DNA of 64,000 nt. Origin: Flavobacteriaceae bacterium (GTDB lineage Bacteria; Bacteroidota; Bacteroidia; Flavobacteriales; Flavobacteriaceae). This document shows, one piece after another, positions 44,801-54,608 of this stretch. Made by a program: the position numbers and the translations under genes. Position 1 is the first letter of the stretch. Each line of letters begins with the position of its first letter. The notes under the pieces are model-generated. The model saw nothing but the letters and a program-made list of their open reading frames with translations, had not been told where the DNA came from and did no database searches. The stretch spans positions 62,001-126,000 of the forward strand of contig JAHEMZ010000001.1 in assembly GCA_024643385.1 (NCBI GenBank), read 5' to 3'.

Positions 44801-46102
44801 ATGGAAAAGGTACATTACCGAAATCTACCCTCAACATTGTCATTTCTATGGTTAGCCCTCGTGCTAACTTTTTCAGTTTCCCAAACTACACTCGCTACTA
44901 CGGTTGTCTTGCCTGCACAGGCTGTTGATACTGCCGCCGGGGAAGCCTTGTTCAAGGCAAACTGTGCTGCTTGTCATAAGCTGTACAAGAAAGCAACAGG
45001 CCCTGCCTTGTTTCAGGTAGGAGACAAGTATAGTAAGGAATGGTTGTACAAATGGATTGTGAACAGCCAGGATTTAGTAAAATCTGGAGATGCACAAGCG
45101 GTAGCAGTTTTTGAAGCAAATAATGGAGCTGTAATGACGGCTTTCCCACAGTTGAGCACCGCAGATATTGACAATATATTGGCCTATACTTATACTCCTC
45201 AGAAGGCACCCACGGTTCCAACGGCCGATGTAACTGCCGTACCTACAACCGGCGGAGGCTTGTCGAATGATATTATTTTAGTCGCGCTGGCATTGGTATT
45301 CCTGTTATTGGTCATCATGCTGTTCTTGGTGAATAGGACACTGCGTCATATTGCTGAGGCGAATGGGGTGGTAGTTGAAGAAACCGAAAAGCGCACGCCA
45401 ATCTGGAAGGCTTTTATTCAAAATCAATTTTTGGTGTTGGTTGCAGCCATCTTCTTGTTATTGTCAGGAGCCTATTTTGCTTATGGCTGGATGATGCAGG
45501 TGGGAGTCGATCAGGGTTATGCCCCTGTGCAACCGATCCATTATTCGCATCGTATTCATGCAGGGTCAAATCAAATTGACTGTAATTACTGTCATAGTTC
45601 TGCTCGCAGAAGTAAGCACTCCGGAATTCCATCATTGAATGTTTGTATGAATTGTCATAAAAGCATCGCTGAGGTAGCTCCTGAAACCTTAGCAGAAGGA
45701 CAAGAGTTTGGCGTAGATTACAATAATGAAATTAAAAAATTATACACGGCAGTAGGTTGGGATGAGGCATCGCAAGCATATACCGGTAAGACGGAACCTG
45801 TTAAATGGGTGCGTATCCATAACCTTCCCGATTTTGTTTACTTTAATCACTCTCAGCACGTAACTGTAGCCGGACAGCAATGTCAGACATGTCACGGACC
45901 GGTGCAGGAAATGGAAATTATGTCGCAGTTTGCACCGCTTACAATGGGATGGTGTATTACCTGTCACAGAGAAACCAATGTACAAGTAGAAGACAATGCT
46001 TACTACGACAAGATTCACGAAGAGCTTTCTAAGAAGTACGGAGTGGATAAATTGACAGCAGCTCAAATGGGCGGTTTGGAATGTGGTAAATGTCACTACT
46101 AA
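44801..46102 (+). CDS. actA: Alternative complex III cytochrome c subunit ActA, with extra cytochrome domain
   Basis: This subunit carries electrons out of the quinol-oxidising complex. From the chosen ATG there is a signal peptide (about 1-33). A monohaem domain with CAACH near residue 54 is followed by two membrane helices. A five-haem domain has CNYCH, CMNCH, CQTCH, CITCH and, at the C-terminus, CGKCH. That makes six haem sites, so the protein is a fusion of a small cytochrome c with classical pentahaem ActA. The frame opens at 44696, but the promoter overlaps that codon; 44777 and 44801 are the realistic starts. It is first gene of the operon. Confidence 0.93.
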   Translation: MEKVHYRNLPSTLSFLWLALVLTFSVSQTTLATTVVLPAQAVDTAAGEALFKANCAACHKLYKKATGPALFQVGDKYSKEWLYKWIVNSQDLVKSGDAQAVAVFEANNGAVMTAFPQLSTADIDNILAYTYTPQKAPTVPTADVTAVPTTGGGLSNDIILVALALVFLLLVIMLFLVNRTLRHIAEANGVVVEETEKRTPIWKAFIQNQFLVLVAAIFLLLSGAYFAYGWMMQVGVDQGYAPVQPIHYSHRIHAGSNQIDCNYCHSSARRSKHSGIPSLNVCMNCHKSIAEVAPETLAEGQEFGVDYNNEIKKLYTAVGWDEASQAYTGKTEPVKWVRIHNLPDFVYFNHSQHVTVAGQQCQTCHGPVQEMEIMSQFAPLTMGWCITCHRETNVQVEDNAYYDKIHEELSKKYGVDKLTAAQMGGLECGKCHY

Positions 46103-46134
46103 TTAAAAAATTGAATACTATTTTCAGATAGCAT

Positions 46135-49100
46135 ATGATGGCATCAAACAAGAAATATTGGAAAAGTGTTGAAGAACTGGATCAGAACAGTTCTATGATC
46201 AAGACACTGAAGCAAAATGAATTCGCAGAGCCTATTCCTACTGATGAGTTTCTAGGGAATAAGGAAACAATGGAAGCTTCCTCGACAACACGTCGTGATT
46301 TCTTAAAATATGTTGGGTTTACTACAGCGGCAGCTTCTTTGGCAGCCTGTGAAGGCCCTGTAATCAAATCCATACCTTATGTAGTGGCTCCCGATGAAAT
46401 TATCCCCGGAGTTGCAAACTATTATGCAACCACAATGGCAGATGGTTTTGATTTCGCAAATGTGTTGGTGAAAACCCGAGAAGGAAGACCGATCAAGATC
46501 GAACGAAATGATCTGGCCCTTCATAATGGTAGCGTAAACGCCAGAGTACATGCTTCTGTGTTATCTATGTACGACAAGAATCGTCTCACCGGTCCAAAGT
46601 TGGACGGAAATGACGCTTCTTGGGGAGATCTGGATGCTGCAGTAGCGGGCAAATTAAGTGCAATGGCGGATAAAGAGGTTGTATTGCTGACACAAACCCT
46701 GGCAAGCCCTTCTACCGCTCAGTTAATTGCAGAATTTAAAACAAAATACCCCAACGTTCGTCATGTTGTTTATGATACGGTATCTTCCAGCGAAGCGCTT
46801 GATGCGTTCCAGGCAAAATACAGTACAAGAGGTCTGGCCGATTACGATTTCAGCAAAGCAGAAGTAATTGTTTCTGTAGGGGCTGATTTTATAGGAGACT
46901 GGCAAGGTGGTGGCTATGAAGCAGGATATGCAAAAGGACGTATTCCTAAGAACGGAAAGATGTCTCGACACATTCAGTTTGAAGCAAACATGTCGCTTTC
47001 CGGGGCAAATGCCGATAAACGTGTACCTACAACGCCTTCCCAACAATTGCAAGTATTGCAGGCATTGGTAGGGAATGGCAGTACTTCCGGTTTACCTGAG
47101 AAGGTGGCCGATGCAGTCAATAAAGCAAAAGGTCAGTTGCAAAAGGCCGGTAACAAAGGGGTCCTGATCACAGGATTGCCAAATGTGGCCGCCCAAACAA
47201 TGGTATTGGATTATAATGAAGGTGTGGGAAGTGAAGCAATGAATACTTCTCATCCAAAATTAACCTCCATGGGTAGCGCTACGGAAGTGATCAATGTAAT
47301 GAACGGCGTGATCTCAGGTAGTGTTAAAGGTTTGATCACCGTAGGTGTGAATCCCGTTTACTCCTTTCCGAACGCGGCTTTTGCAGAAGCTTATAAGAAA
47401 TTGGAAATGACCCTGGCCTTCGCTATGAAGGAAGACGAAACGGCTTCCCTGGCACAAATGGTGGCTGCAACGCCTCATTATTTGGAATCCTGGGGAGATG
47501 TTCAAACTAAAAAAGGAGTCTTTGGTCTTGTTCAGCCTACGATCCGTCCTTTATTTAATACCAGACAACTTCAAGACTGTTTATTGAATTGGACAGGAAA
47601 TAGTTCTTCATACTATGACTATCTTAAATCGTATTGGCAAACTAACATTTTGGCCGGAGGTTCTTGGAACCAAGCAGTTCATGATGGTGTTTACCATACC
47701 GATATTAATCTGGATGTAGAGGAGAATGTGGCGGTAATGGAATCTTCCAGCGCTCACGGAGCATTGCCTAAACCGGTTCAAGGCGGTTTGGAATTAACGC
47801 TGTATACGAAAACTGGATTGGGAGATGGTCAACAGGCCAACAACCCATGGTTACAAGAATTGCCGGATCCTATTACACGTACATCCTGGGATAATTACTT
47901 AACCATGTCTGCGGCGGATGCTGCTGAGATGGGTCTTAAAAACTACAGCGTCGCCAATGGTGCCATGAATGGTAACTATGTGAACGTTAAAATGGGTGAA
48001 GTCGTCATAGAAAGAGTTCCTGTCTTAGTTCAGCCGGGACAGGCTATGGGATCAGTAGGATTGGCTTTGGGATATGGCCGGAAAGCAGCTATCCAAAGTG
48101 AAATGCAAACCGGAGTAAATGCGTATGCCCTTTACAATAACTTCTCTGCGGTTCAGAATGTAACTATTGAGAAAGTAGAGGGGGAGCACGAATTTGCCTG
48201 TGTACAGTTGCACAATACCATGATGGGTAGAGATATCATTCGTGAAACTACCTTAGAGATATTTAACACAAAAGATAAAGAAGTATGGAATGGCATTCCA
48301 ATGGTTTCAAAAGACCATCAGGAAATTCCGGTAACTTCTCCGGATGCCAACCTTTGGGAGGATTTTGATCGCTCCATCGGGCATCACTTTAATTTATCGA
48401 TCGATTTGAACGCTTGCACCGGATGTGGTGCTTGCGTGATCGCATGTCATGCGGAAAACAACGTTCCGGTGGTTGGAAAATCTGAAATGCGTCGTAGCCG
48501 TGATATGCACTGGTTGCGTATTGACAGATACTATTCCAGCGAGGAATCATTTGACGGAGACCTTGAGAAAAAAGAATCCGCAGAAGGTTGGTTCACAGGA
48601 GAAAGAAAGGCGCTTCTTGAAATGGAAGTAGCCTCTGCTAATCCGCAAGTGGCTTTTCAACCGGTAATGTGTCAACACTGTAACCATGCGCCTTGTGAAA
48701 CAGTTTGCCCTGTGGCAGCTACATCACACGGACGTCAAGGACAGAATCATATGGCTTATAACCGTTGTGTAGGAACACGTTATTGCGCCAACAACTGTCC
48801 TTATAAGGTTCGTCGTTTCAATTGGTTCTTGTATAATGAAAATGATGAGTTCGACTACTATATGAATAATGACCTGGGTCGAATGGTATTGAATCCTGAT
48901 GTAGTGGTTCGTTCTCGCGGAGTCATGGAAAAGTGTTCTATGTGTATCCAAATGACTCAAAAAACGATCCTGGATGCCAAAAGAGATGGAAGACCTGTGA
49001 AGGATTCAGAATTTAAAACAGCTTGTTCTGCTGCCTGTGAAACAGGAGCGATTCAGTTTGGTGATATCAATGATCACTCAAGTGAAGTGTTTAAGCAGAA

Positions 49101-49194
49101 GGAAGATAACAGAATGTACCACTTATTGGAAGCGGTTGGAACCAAACCTAATGTGTTCTACCAAACCAAAGTGAGAAACATAAACGAAGCATAA
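46135..49194 (+). CDS. actB: Alternative complex III iron-sulfur subunit ActB
   Basis: This 1019-residue protein combines a catalytically empty molybdopterin-oxidoreductase-like domain with a ferredoxin domain. A Tat-type motif (TRRDFLKYVG, about residue 52) is followed by a lipobox-like LAAC. The cofactor-free domain spans about 80-720. Cysteine clusters for iron-sulfur centres follow: CTGCGACVIAC (about 762), CQHCNHAPCETVC (about 845), CVGTRYCANNCPYKVRRFNW (about 877) and CSMC (about 933). This architecture fits ActB of the quinol:electron-acceptor oxidoreductase. Its gap to actA is 32 bp. Confidence 0.95.
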   Translation: MMASNKKYWKSVEELDQNSSMIKTLKQNEFAEPIPTDEFLGNKETMEASSTTRRDFLKYVGFTTAAASLAACEGPVIKSIPYVVAPDEIIPGVANYYATTMADGFDFANVLVKTREGRPIKIERNDLALHNGSVNARVHASVLSMYDKNRLTGPKLDGNDASWGDLDAAVAGKLSAMADKEVVLLTQTLASPSTAQLIAEFKTKYPNVRHVVYDTVSSSEALDAFQAKYSTRGLADYDFSKAEVIVSVGADFIGDWQGGGYEAGYAKGRIPKNGKMSRHIQFEANMSLSGANADKRVPTTPSQQLQVLQALVGNGSTSGLPEKVADAVNKAKGQLQKAGNKGVLITGLPNVAAQTMVLDYNEGVGSEAMNTSHPKLTSMGSATEVINVMNGVISGSVKGLITVGVNPVYSFPNAAFAEAYKKLEMTLAFAMKEDETASLAQMVAATPHYLESWGDVQTKKGVFGLVQPTIRPLFNTRQLQDCLLNWTGNSSSYYDYLKSYWQTNILAGGSWNQAVHDGVYHTDINLDVEENVAVMESSSAHGALPKPVQGGLELTLYTKTGLGDGQQANNPWLQELPDPITRTSWDNYLTMSAADAAEMGLKNYSVANGAMNGNYVNVKMGEVVIERVPVLVQPGQAMGSVGLALGYGRKAAIQSEMQTGVNAYALYNNFSAVQNVTIEKVEGEHEFACVQLHNTMMGRDIIRETTLEIFNTKDKEVWNGIPMVSKDHQEIPVTSPDANLWEDFDRSIGHHFNLSIDLNACTGCGACVIACHAENNVPVVGKSEMRRSRDMHWLRIDRYYSSEESFDGDLEKKESAEGWFTGERKALLEMEVASANPQVAFQPVMCQHCNHAPCETVCPVAATSHGRQGQNHMAYNRCVGTRYCANNCPYKVRRFNWFLYNENDEFDYYMNNDLGRMVLNPDVVVRSRGVMEKCSMCIQMTQKTILDAKRDGRPVKDSEFKTACSAACETGAIQFGDINDHSSEVFKQKEDNRMYHLLEAVGTKPNVFYQTKVRNINEA

Positions 49195-49217
49195 ACTAAG
49201 AAATTGAATATATAGAT

Positions 49218-50942
49218 ATGGCGTCGCATTACGAAGCACCTATTAGAAGACCCTTAGTTACCGGAGACAAGTCCTACCACGACGTAACCGTCGATGTGGC
49301 CGCTCCCGTAGAAGGAAAAGCCAATAAATCCTGGTGGATAGTGTTTACCATAGCTTTGGTAGCATTTCTTTGGGGATTGGGATGTATTATTTATACCATT
49401 TCTACCGGAATTGGGGTTTGGGGTTTGAACCGAACCGTGAACTGGGCCTGGGATATCACCAACTTCGTTTGGTGGGTGGGTATTGGACACGCAGGGACGC
49501 TGATTTCTGCTGTACTATTGCTCTTCCGTCAGAAGTGGAGAATGGCGATCAACCGATCTGCGGAAGCGATGACCATTTTCTCGGTAATTCAGGCTGGATT
49601 GTTCCCGATCATTCACATGGGGCGTCCTTGGTTGGCTTATTGGGTATTACCTATCCCAAACCAATTCGGTTCCCTATGGGTAAACTTTAACTCACCTTTA
49701 CTCTGGGACGTATTTGCGATCTCAACCTATCTTTCAGTATCTCTGGTATTCTGGTGGACAGGTTTGTTACCTGACTTTGCAATGATACGTGACCGTGCGA
49801 TAACGCCGTTTACCAAAAGAGTTTATAGTATTCTGTCTTTTGGTTGGAGTGGTCGTGCTAAAGACTGGCAGCGTTTTGAAGAGGTATCACTTGTGTTAGC
49901 CGGTTTGGCCACACCATTGGTACTGTCGGTGCATACCATTGTATCCTTTGACTTCGCCACTTCGGTGATTCCGGGATGGCATACCACCATCTTCCCGCCT
50001 TACTTTGTGGCCGGAGCGATCTTCTCAGGGTTTGCCATGGTTAATACCCTGCTCATTATCATGAGAAAGGTTTCTCATCTTGAAAATTATATAACCATTC
50101 AGCACATCGAATTAATGAATATTGTGATCATGATCACGGGTTCTATCGTGGGTGTGGCCTATATTACAGAGTTGTTCATCGCCTGGTATTCAGGGGTGGA
50201 ATATGAACAATATGCGTTCTTGAACAGGGCGACCGGACCTTATTGGTGGGCTTATTTGGCAATGATGACTTGTAACGTATTTTCACCTCAGTTCATGTGG
50301 TTCAAAAAATTGCGTACCAGTATCATGTTCTCCTTCTTTATTTCGATTGTGGTAAATATTGGAATGTGGTTTGAGCGTTTTGTGATTATCGTAACCTCCT
50401 TACACCGTGATTACCTTACCTCGTCATGGACCATGTTCTCTCCAACTTTCGTGGATATCGGGATCTTTATCGGAACGATCGGATTCTTCTTTGTATTGTT
50501 CCTGTTATATTCCAGAACTTTTCCTGTGATTGCTCAAGCAGAGGTTAAATCTATTCTGAAAGCTTCCGGAAGTAAATACAAATCCTTACGGGCAGAAAAG
50601 GGAGATGATGCAAAACATTATATCATGCCGTCCGGAGGGAAAGTAGCTGCTGAAAAGAAAGCCGATACTTCCGAAGACCATTCAGAAAAGACGCAGAGTC
50701 TTATCAAGGCTATTGGTGCTTTTGACGCGGCAACGCAAACAGCGGACGATTTGAAATTGATCAGCGGTGTGGGTCCAAAAATGGAAGAAAAATTACATCA
50801 GTTGGGCATTTATACCTTCGAACAGGTTAGTAAAATGACCGACGCCGAATACGATTTATTAGATAGCATTATTGACGAATTCCCGGGTCGTGCAAAACGC
50901 GATGATTGGGCGGGTCAAGCTGCAAAACTTAAAAACAGTTAA
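49218..50942 (+). CDS. actC: Alternative complex III quinol-binding subunit ActC (NrfD-like) with HhH tail
   Basis: The N-terminal 450 residues contain about ten membrane helices of the NrfD/PsrC type, with GHAGTLISAVL and FPIIHMGRPWLAYW as family landmarks; this subunit holds a quinol site. After the last helix a Lys-rich linker leads to a C-terminal helix-hairpin-helix-like domain at about 512-570 (DDLKLISGVGPKMEEKL). This is a common non-specific DNA-binding or protein-contact fold and not part of canonical ActC. Four base pairs separate it from actD. Confidence 0.94.
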   Translation: MASHYEAPIRRPLVTGDKSYHDVTVDVAAPVEGKANKSWWIVFTIALVAFLWGLGCIIYTISTGIGVWGLNRTVNWAWDITNFVWWVGIGHAGTLISAVLLLFRQKWRMAINRSAEAMTIFSVIQAGLFPIIHMGRPWLAYWVLPIPNQFGSLWVNFNSPLLWDVFAISTYLSVSLVFWWTGLLPDFAMIRDRAITPFTKRVYSILSFGWSGRAKDWQRFEEVSLVLAGLATPLVLSVHTIVSFDFATSVIPGWHTTIFPPYFVAGAIFSGFAMVNTLLIIMRKVSHLENYITIQHIELMNIVIMITGSIVGVAYITELFIAWYSGVEYEQYAFLNRATGPYWWAYLAMMTCNVFSPQFMWFKKLRTSIMFSFFISIVVNIGMWFERFVIIVTSLHRDYLTSSWTMFSPTFVDIGIFIGTIGFFFVLFLLYSRTFPVIAQAEVKSILKASGSKYKSLRAEKGDDAKHYIMPSGGKVAAEKKADTSEDHSEKTQSLIKAIGAFDAATQTADDLKLISGVGPKMEEKLHQLGIYTFEQVSKMTDAEYDLLDSIIDEFPGRAKRDDWAGQAAKLKNS

Positions 50943-50945
50943 TGT

Positions 50946-51482
50946 ATGGCATCTAAAGTAATTCACGCAATTTACAACGACGATGACATTCTTATGAATG
51001 CCGTAAAGGCAGTTCGTAATGAGCATTATCATATAGATGAAGTGTATACCCCTTTCCCTGTTCACGGGTTGGATAAGGCCATGGGTCTTGCCGGCACTCG
51101 GATAGCAATCACTTCTTTTATGTACGGAGTCCTTGGGCTCATCGTAGCCATCGTCATGATGAATTTCATCATGATCAAAGATTGGCCGCAAGATATTGGA
51201 GGAAAACCAAGTTTTACGTATATACAGAACATGCCTGCATTTGTGCCTATCATGTTTGAAATGACAGTATTCTTTGCAGCTCACTTGATGGTCATTACTT
51301 TCTATATGAGAAGTAAATTATGGCCGTTCAAGAAAGCGGAGAACCCGGACCCAAGAACCACCGACGATCATTTTTTAATGGTGGTTGATGCAGGGCATCA
51401 CGACTATAAAAAAATGTCTCAGTTCTTGAAAGATACCGGAGCCATTGAAATTAGTTTAATCGAAAATGAAGACGATCACTAA
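50946..51482 (+). CDS. actD: Alternative complex III subunit ActD (DUF3341)
   Basis: The 178-residue protein has the DUF3341 pattern: an N-terminal soluble part with VHAIYNDDDILMNAVKAVR-like sequence and EVYTPFPVHGLDKAMGL (residues about 35-51), two membrane helices (about 58-80 and 100-122), and a short C-terminal part with HFLMVVDAGHH. It sits in the membrane arm of the complex. The gene lies 3 bp after actC and ends 1 bp before the actE start. Confidence 0.94.
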   Translation: MASKVIHAIYNDDDILMNAVKAVRNEHYHIDEVYTPFPVHGLDKAMGLAGTRIAITSFMYGVLGLIVAIVMMNFIMIKDWPQDIGGKPSFTYIQNMPAFVPIMFEMTVFFAAHLMVITFYMRSKLWPFKKAENPDPRTTDDHFLMVVDAGHHDYKKMSQFLKDTGAIEISLIENEDDH

Positions 51483-51483
51483 T

Positions 51484-52125
51484 ATGAAAAACAGTTTCAG
51501 AATAGCATTCGTAATAGTAGCCTCTATAGTGATGGTTTCTTGTTTTGATTCGTCAAAGCCAAACTATCAATATATGCCTAATATGTACAAACCGGTAAGC
51601 TATGAAACCTATGGGGAATACGAGATATTCCCGGGAGGTTTGGAAGCTATGCTACCTGCGGAAGGAACCATTCCTCGCGGATGGCAACCCTACGATTACC
51701 CTAACACCACCGAAGGTTTGAATTTGGCCAAGGCTGAATTGATCAATCCCTTGATGGTAACGGATAAGAGTTTGGCCAATGGCAAACAACTGTACGACAT
51801 TTATTGTGCTTTATGCCATGGTGTAAATGGTGACGGACAAGGAATATTAGTGCAACGAGAGAAAATATTGGGAATTCCTAGTTATGCCGATCCGGGAAGA
51901 TTAATTACACCGGGAGGTATTTACCATGTTCAAATGTACGGATTGAACTCGATGGGGTCTTATGCTTCACAAACAAATGAATTGGAGCGTTGGCAAATTG
52001 CCCAGCATGTGATGAATTTAAAGGCTACCCTTGAGGGAACGCCTCTATTAGCACCCCAAAGCACGGTGCCCACTGAAACTGTAAATATGGATACTGCATC
52101 GGGTAATGCCGTTGCAGAACATTAA
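51484..52125 (+). CDS. actE: Alternative complex III monohaem cytochrome ActE
   Basis: This is a lipoprotein cytochrome c: the signal peptide MKNSFRIAFVIVASIVMVSC ends in a lipobox Cys at about residue 20. A single haem site, CALCH, lies at about residue 109. The C-terminal segment LERWQIAQHVMNLK is the last helix of the cytochrome fold. An in-frame ATG 18 bp upstream (51466) lies inside actD and would add a non-signal-like extension, so 51484, directly after the actD stop, is chosen. Confidence 0.94.
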   Translation: MKNSFRIAFVIVASIVMVSCFDSSKPNYQYMPNMYKPVSYETYGEYEIFPGGLEAMLPAEGTIPRGWQPYDYPNTTEGLNLAKAELINPLMVTDKSLANGKQLYDIYCALCHGVNGDGQGILVQREKILGIPSYADPGRLITPGGIYHVQMYGLNSMGSYASQTNELERWQIAQHVMNLKATLEGTPLLAPQSTVPTETVNMDTASGNAVAEH

Positions 52126-52152
52126 TAAAGAATCAAGAGAATAGCTAAAGAT

Positions 52153-53499
52153 ATGTATACGCTACCCAACAAATTAAAAGTTTTTGCGATCGTTTTTATG
52201 GTAGTTGGTGCCATTGGAATGATTTCAGGATTTCTTTCCGTTCCCGGTTCCACTGCAGAAGTAAAGGAAATGATGGCAAGCCATCATGACGGGGGCCATG
52301 ACGCAGAGGCCTCTGCGGAAGATTCCCATGGAGGAACTCATGAAGCGACTGCTGCAACGGATTCTCATGACAGTGAGGAAGCTCATCTCGAACACACTTT
52401 GCACCAGTTGCAAAACAGACCATGGTCGGCACTTTATATTGCTTCCTTCTTCTTTTTTATGATCACCCTGGGAGCTTTGGCATTTTATGCTATTCAGTAC
52501 GCTGCCCAAGCGGGATGGTCCCCGGTACTTTTTAGAGTGATGGAAGGCATTACGGCCTATCTTCCGGTAGCTTCCGTTATACTGTTCGTATTATTGCTTT
52601 TATCAGCTTTCCATGTCAATCATATCTTTCACTGGATGGATCCCGAATTGGTGAATCCGGAGAGTGATCATTACGATAAATTAATTGCCGGCAAAAGTGC
52701 TTACTTGAATGTACCCTTTTTCTTGATTCGTGCGGTTATTTTCCTTTTGGGATGGAACCTGTATCGCTGGATTTCCAGAAAGAACTCTATTGCGGATGAT
52801 ACGGCTGAAGACCACAGTTACTTTAAGAAGAATTTTAAGCTTTCTGCGGCCTTCCTGGTATTCTTTATCGTTACCGAGTCTATCATGTCATGGGATTGGA
52901 TCATGACTTTCGATCCTCATTGGTTCAGTACTTTATTTGGATGGTATGTCTTTGCCGGAATGATGGTTTCTGCCATTACCGTGATCGCGATGGTTACCAT
53001 CTATCTTAAGTCGCAAGGTTATTTAGAACAAGTAAATGACAGTCATATTCACGATTTAGCAAAATTTATGTTTGCCTTCAGTATTTTCTGGACCTATCTT
53101 TGGTTTTCACAATTCATGCTTATTTGGTATGCAGACATTCCGGAAGAGGTAACCTATTTTGTAACCCGAATCCAAGATTATAACCTGCCCTTCTTCGGAA
53201 TGGTGGCCATGAACTTTGTGTTTCCCGTATTGTTGTTGATGAACAGTGATTACAAACGTGTAAATTGGTTTGTGATCATGACGGGGATCGTAATATTGGC
53301 AGGTCACTATGTGGACGTATTCAACATGGTTATGCCTGCAACAGTTGGAACATCCTGGTTTATTGGACTTCCTGAAATAGGATCCATGCTATTTTTCTTT
53401 GGCTTATTTGTTTTGGTTGTATTTTCGGCTTTAACCAAAGCACCATTGGTGCCAAAGCGCAATCCATTTCTAAAGGAAAGTAAACATTTTCACTATTAA
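52153..53499 (+). CDS. actF: Alternative complex III quinol-binding subunit ActF
   Basis: The 448-residue polytopic protein has about ten membrane helices and resembles ActC in overall fold. A His/Glu-rich periplasmic stretch at about 43-85 follows the first helix. Landmarks are FHVNHIFHWMDPELV and SWDWIMTFDPHWFSTLFGWYVFAG, the latter typical of ActF. It starts 27 bp after actE. Together with ActC it would provide quinol sites and a possible proton path. Confidence 0.94.
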   Translation: MYTLPNKLKVFAIVFMVVGAIGMISGFLSVPGSTAEVKEMMASHHDGGHDAEASAEDSHGGTHEATAATDSHDSEEAHLEHTLHQLQNRPWSALYIASFFFFMITLGALAFYAIQYAAQAGWSPVLFRVMEGITAYLPVASVILFVLLLLSAFHVNHIFHWMDPELVNPESDHYDKLIAGKSAYLNVPFFLIRAVIFLLGWNLYRWISRKNSIADDTAEDHSYFKKNFKLSAAFLVFFIVTESIMSWDWIMTFDPHWFSTLFGWYVFAGMMVSAITVIAMVTIYLKSQGYLEQVNDSHIHDLAKFMFAFSIFWTYLWFSQFMLIWYADIPEEVTYFVTRIQDYNLPFFGMVAMNFVFPVLLLMNSDYKRVNWFVIMTGIVILAGHYVDVFNMVMPATVGTSWFIGLPEIGSMLFFFGLFVLVVFSALTKAPLVPKRNPFLKESKHFHY

Positions 53500-53523
53500 T
53501 TAATCGAAGTAAGTTAGATAACG

Positions 53524-54585
53524 ATGACCGCATTCTTAGTTGTATTAGTAATTATTCTTTTTGGAGTTGCCGTTTGGCAAATGGGAAAGATATTCCAACT
53601 CTCCAAAGCTAAATCAGACAATACATCGCAAATTGCCAACGATGAGGATAATAATGTGAACGGCTGGTTGATGCTTATGTTCGTTCTGTTTATTTATGTA
53701 TTGGCAATTGTTTCCTTTTGGAAATGGAGTGATGTTTTACTACCCACATCCGCGTCAGAGCATGGATTGGATACGGATCAATTATGGTTGATCTCCATGG
53801 TGCTCATTTTCTTTGTGGGCATAGTCACCCAATGGTTATTGCACTTTTTCGCTTTCAAATACAGAGGAAAGAAAACGCAGAGAGCAACCTTCTACGCTGA
53901 TAACGATAAACTGGAATTCATTTGGACCATTATCCCGGTGATCGTCTTAGCAGGATTAATTATATATGGGTTATTCACCTGGACTGATATTATGAACGTC
54001 GATACAGAAGATGATCCGATGGTCGTTGAACTATACGCTCAACAATTTAAATGGAATGCCCGCTATGGGGGACAAGATAATGTTTTGGGAGAAGCGAATG
54101 TTCGATTGATAGAAGGGGCTAATATTTTAGGGGTTGATATCTCTGATCCAAATGCGCAGGATGATATTGTCGTAAATGAGCTACATCTACCTTTAGGGAA
54201 AAGAGTGCTTTTTAAAATGCGTTCCCAAGATGTTCTGCATTCGGCCTACATGCCACATTTTAGAGCACAAATGAACTGTGTTCCCGGAATGATCACTCAG
54301 TTTTCTTTTATTCCCAACACCACCACTGCTGAAATGCGTCAAAACCCCGAGATGGTTGATAAAGTGAATAGAATAAACGACCTCAGAAGACAAAAAAGTG
54401 AAAAGTTAGTAGCACAAGGTGATGAAGCTTTAGAGCCCTACGAATTTGATTACTTGTTGCTATGTAATAAGATTTGCGGAAATAACCACTACAATATGCA
54501 AATGAAGATTATTGTGGAATCCGAAGAAGATTTTAACGCTTGGTTGAAAGAACAAGCTACTTTGGCCAATGCGCTTAAACAGTAA
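53524..54585 (+). CDS. coxB: Cytochrome c oxidase subunit II
   Basis: The 353-residue protein has an extra N-terminal helix, then the two helices usual for subunit II (about 57-77 and 95-120) and a periplasmic CuA domain. CuA ligands are His in DVLHSAYMPHF, the Cys pair in LLCNKICGNNH and the following His and Met (HYNMQMKI). The canonical CxExC glutamate is replaced (CNKIC), a form I recall in other Bacteroidota. The linker before the CuA domain is long. It is co-oriented with the act genes, so complex III and oxidase are made together. Confidence 0.95.
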   Translation: MTAFLVVLVIILFGVAVWQMGKIFQLSKAKSDNTSQIANDEDNNVNGWLMLMFVLFIYVLAIVSFWKWSDVLLPTSASEHGLDTDQLWLISMVLIFFVGIVTQWLLHFFAFKYRGKKTQRATFYADNDKLEFIWTIIPVIVLAGLIIYGLFTWTDIMNVDTEDDPMVVELYAQQFKWNARYGGQDNVLGEANVRLIEGANILGVDISDPNAQDDIVVNELHLPLGKRVLFKMRSQDVLHSAYMPHFRAQMNCVPGMITQFSFIPNTTTAEMRQNPEMVDKVNRINDLRRQKSEKLVAQGDEALEPYEFDYLLLCNKICGNNHYNMQMKIIVESEEDFNAWLKEQATLANALKQ

Positions 54586-54608
54586 TAAAAAAAAATAGCT
54601 TAAAAGAT

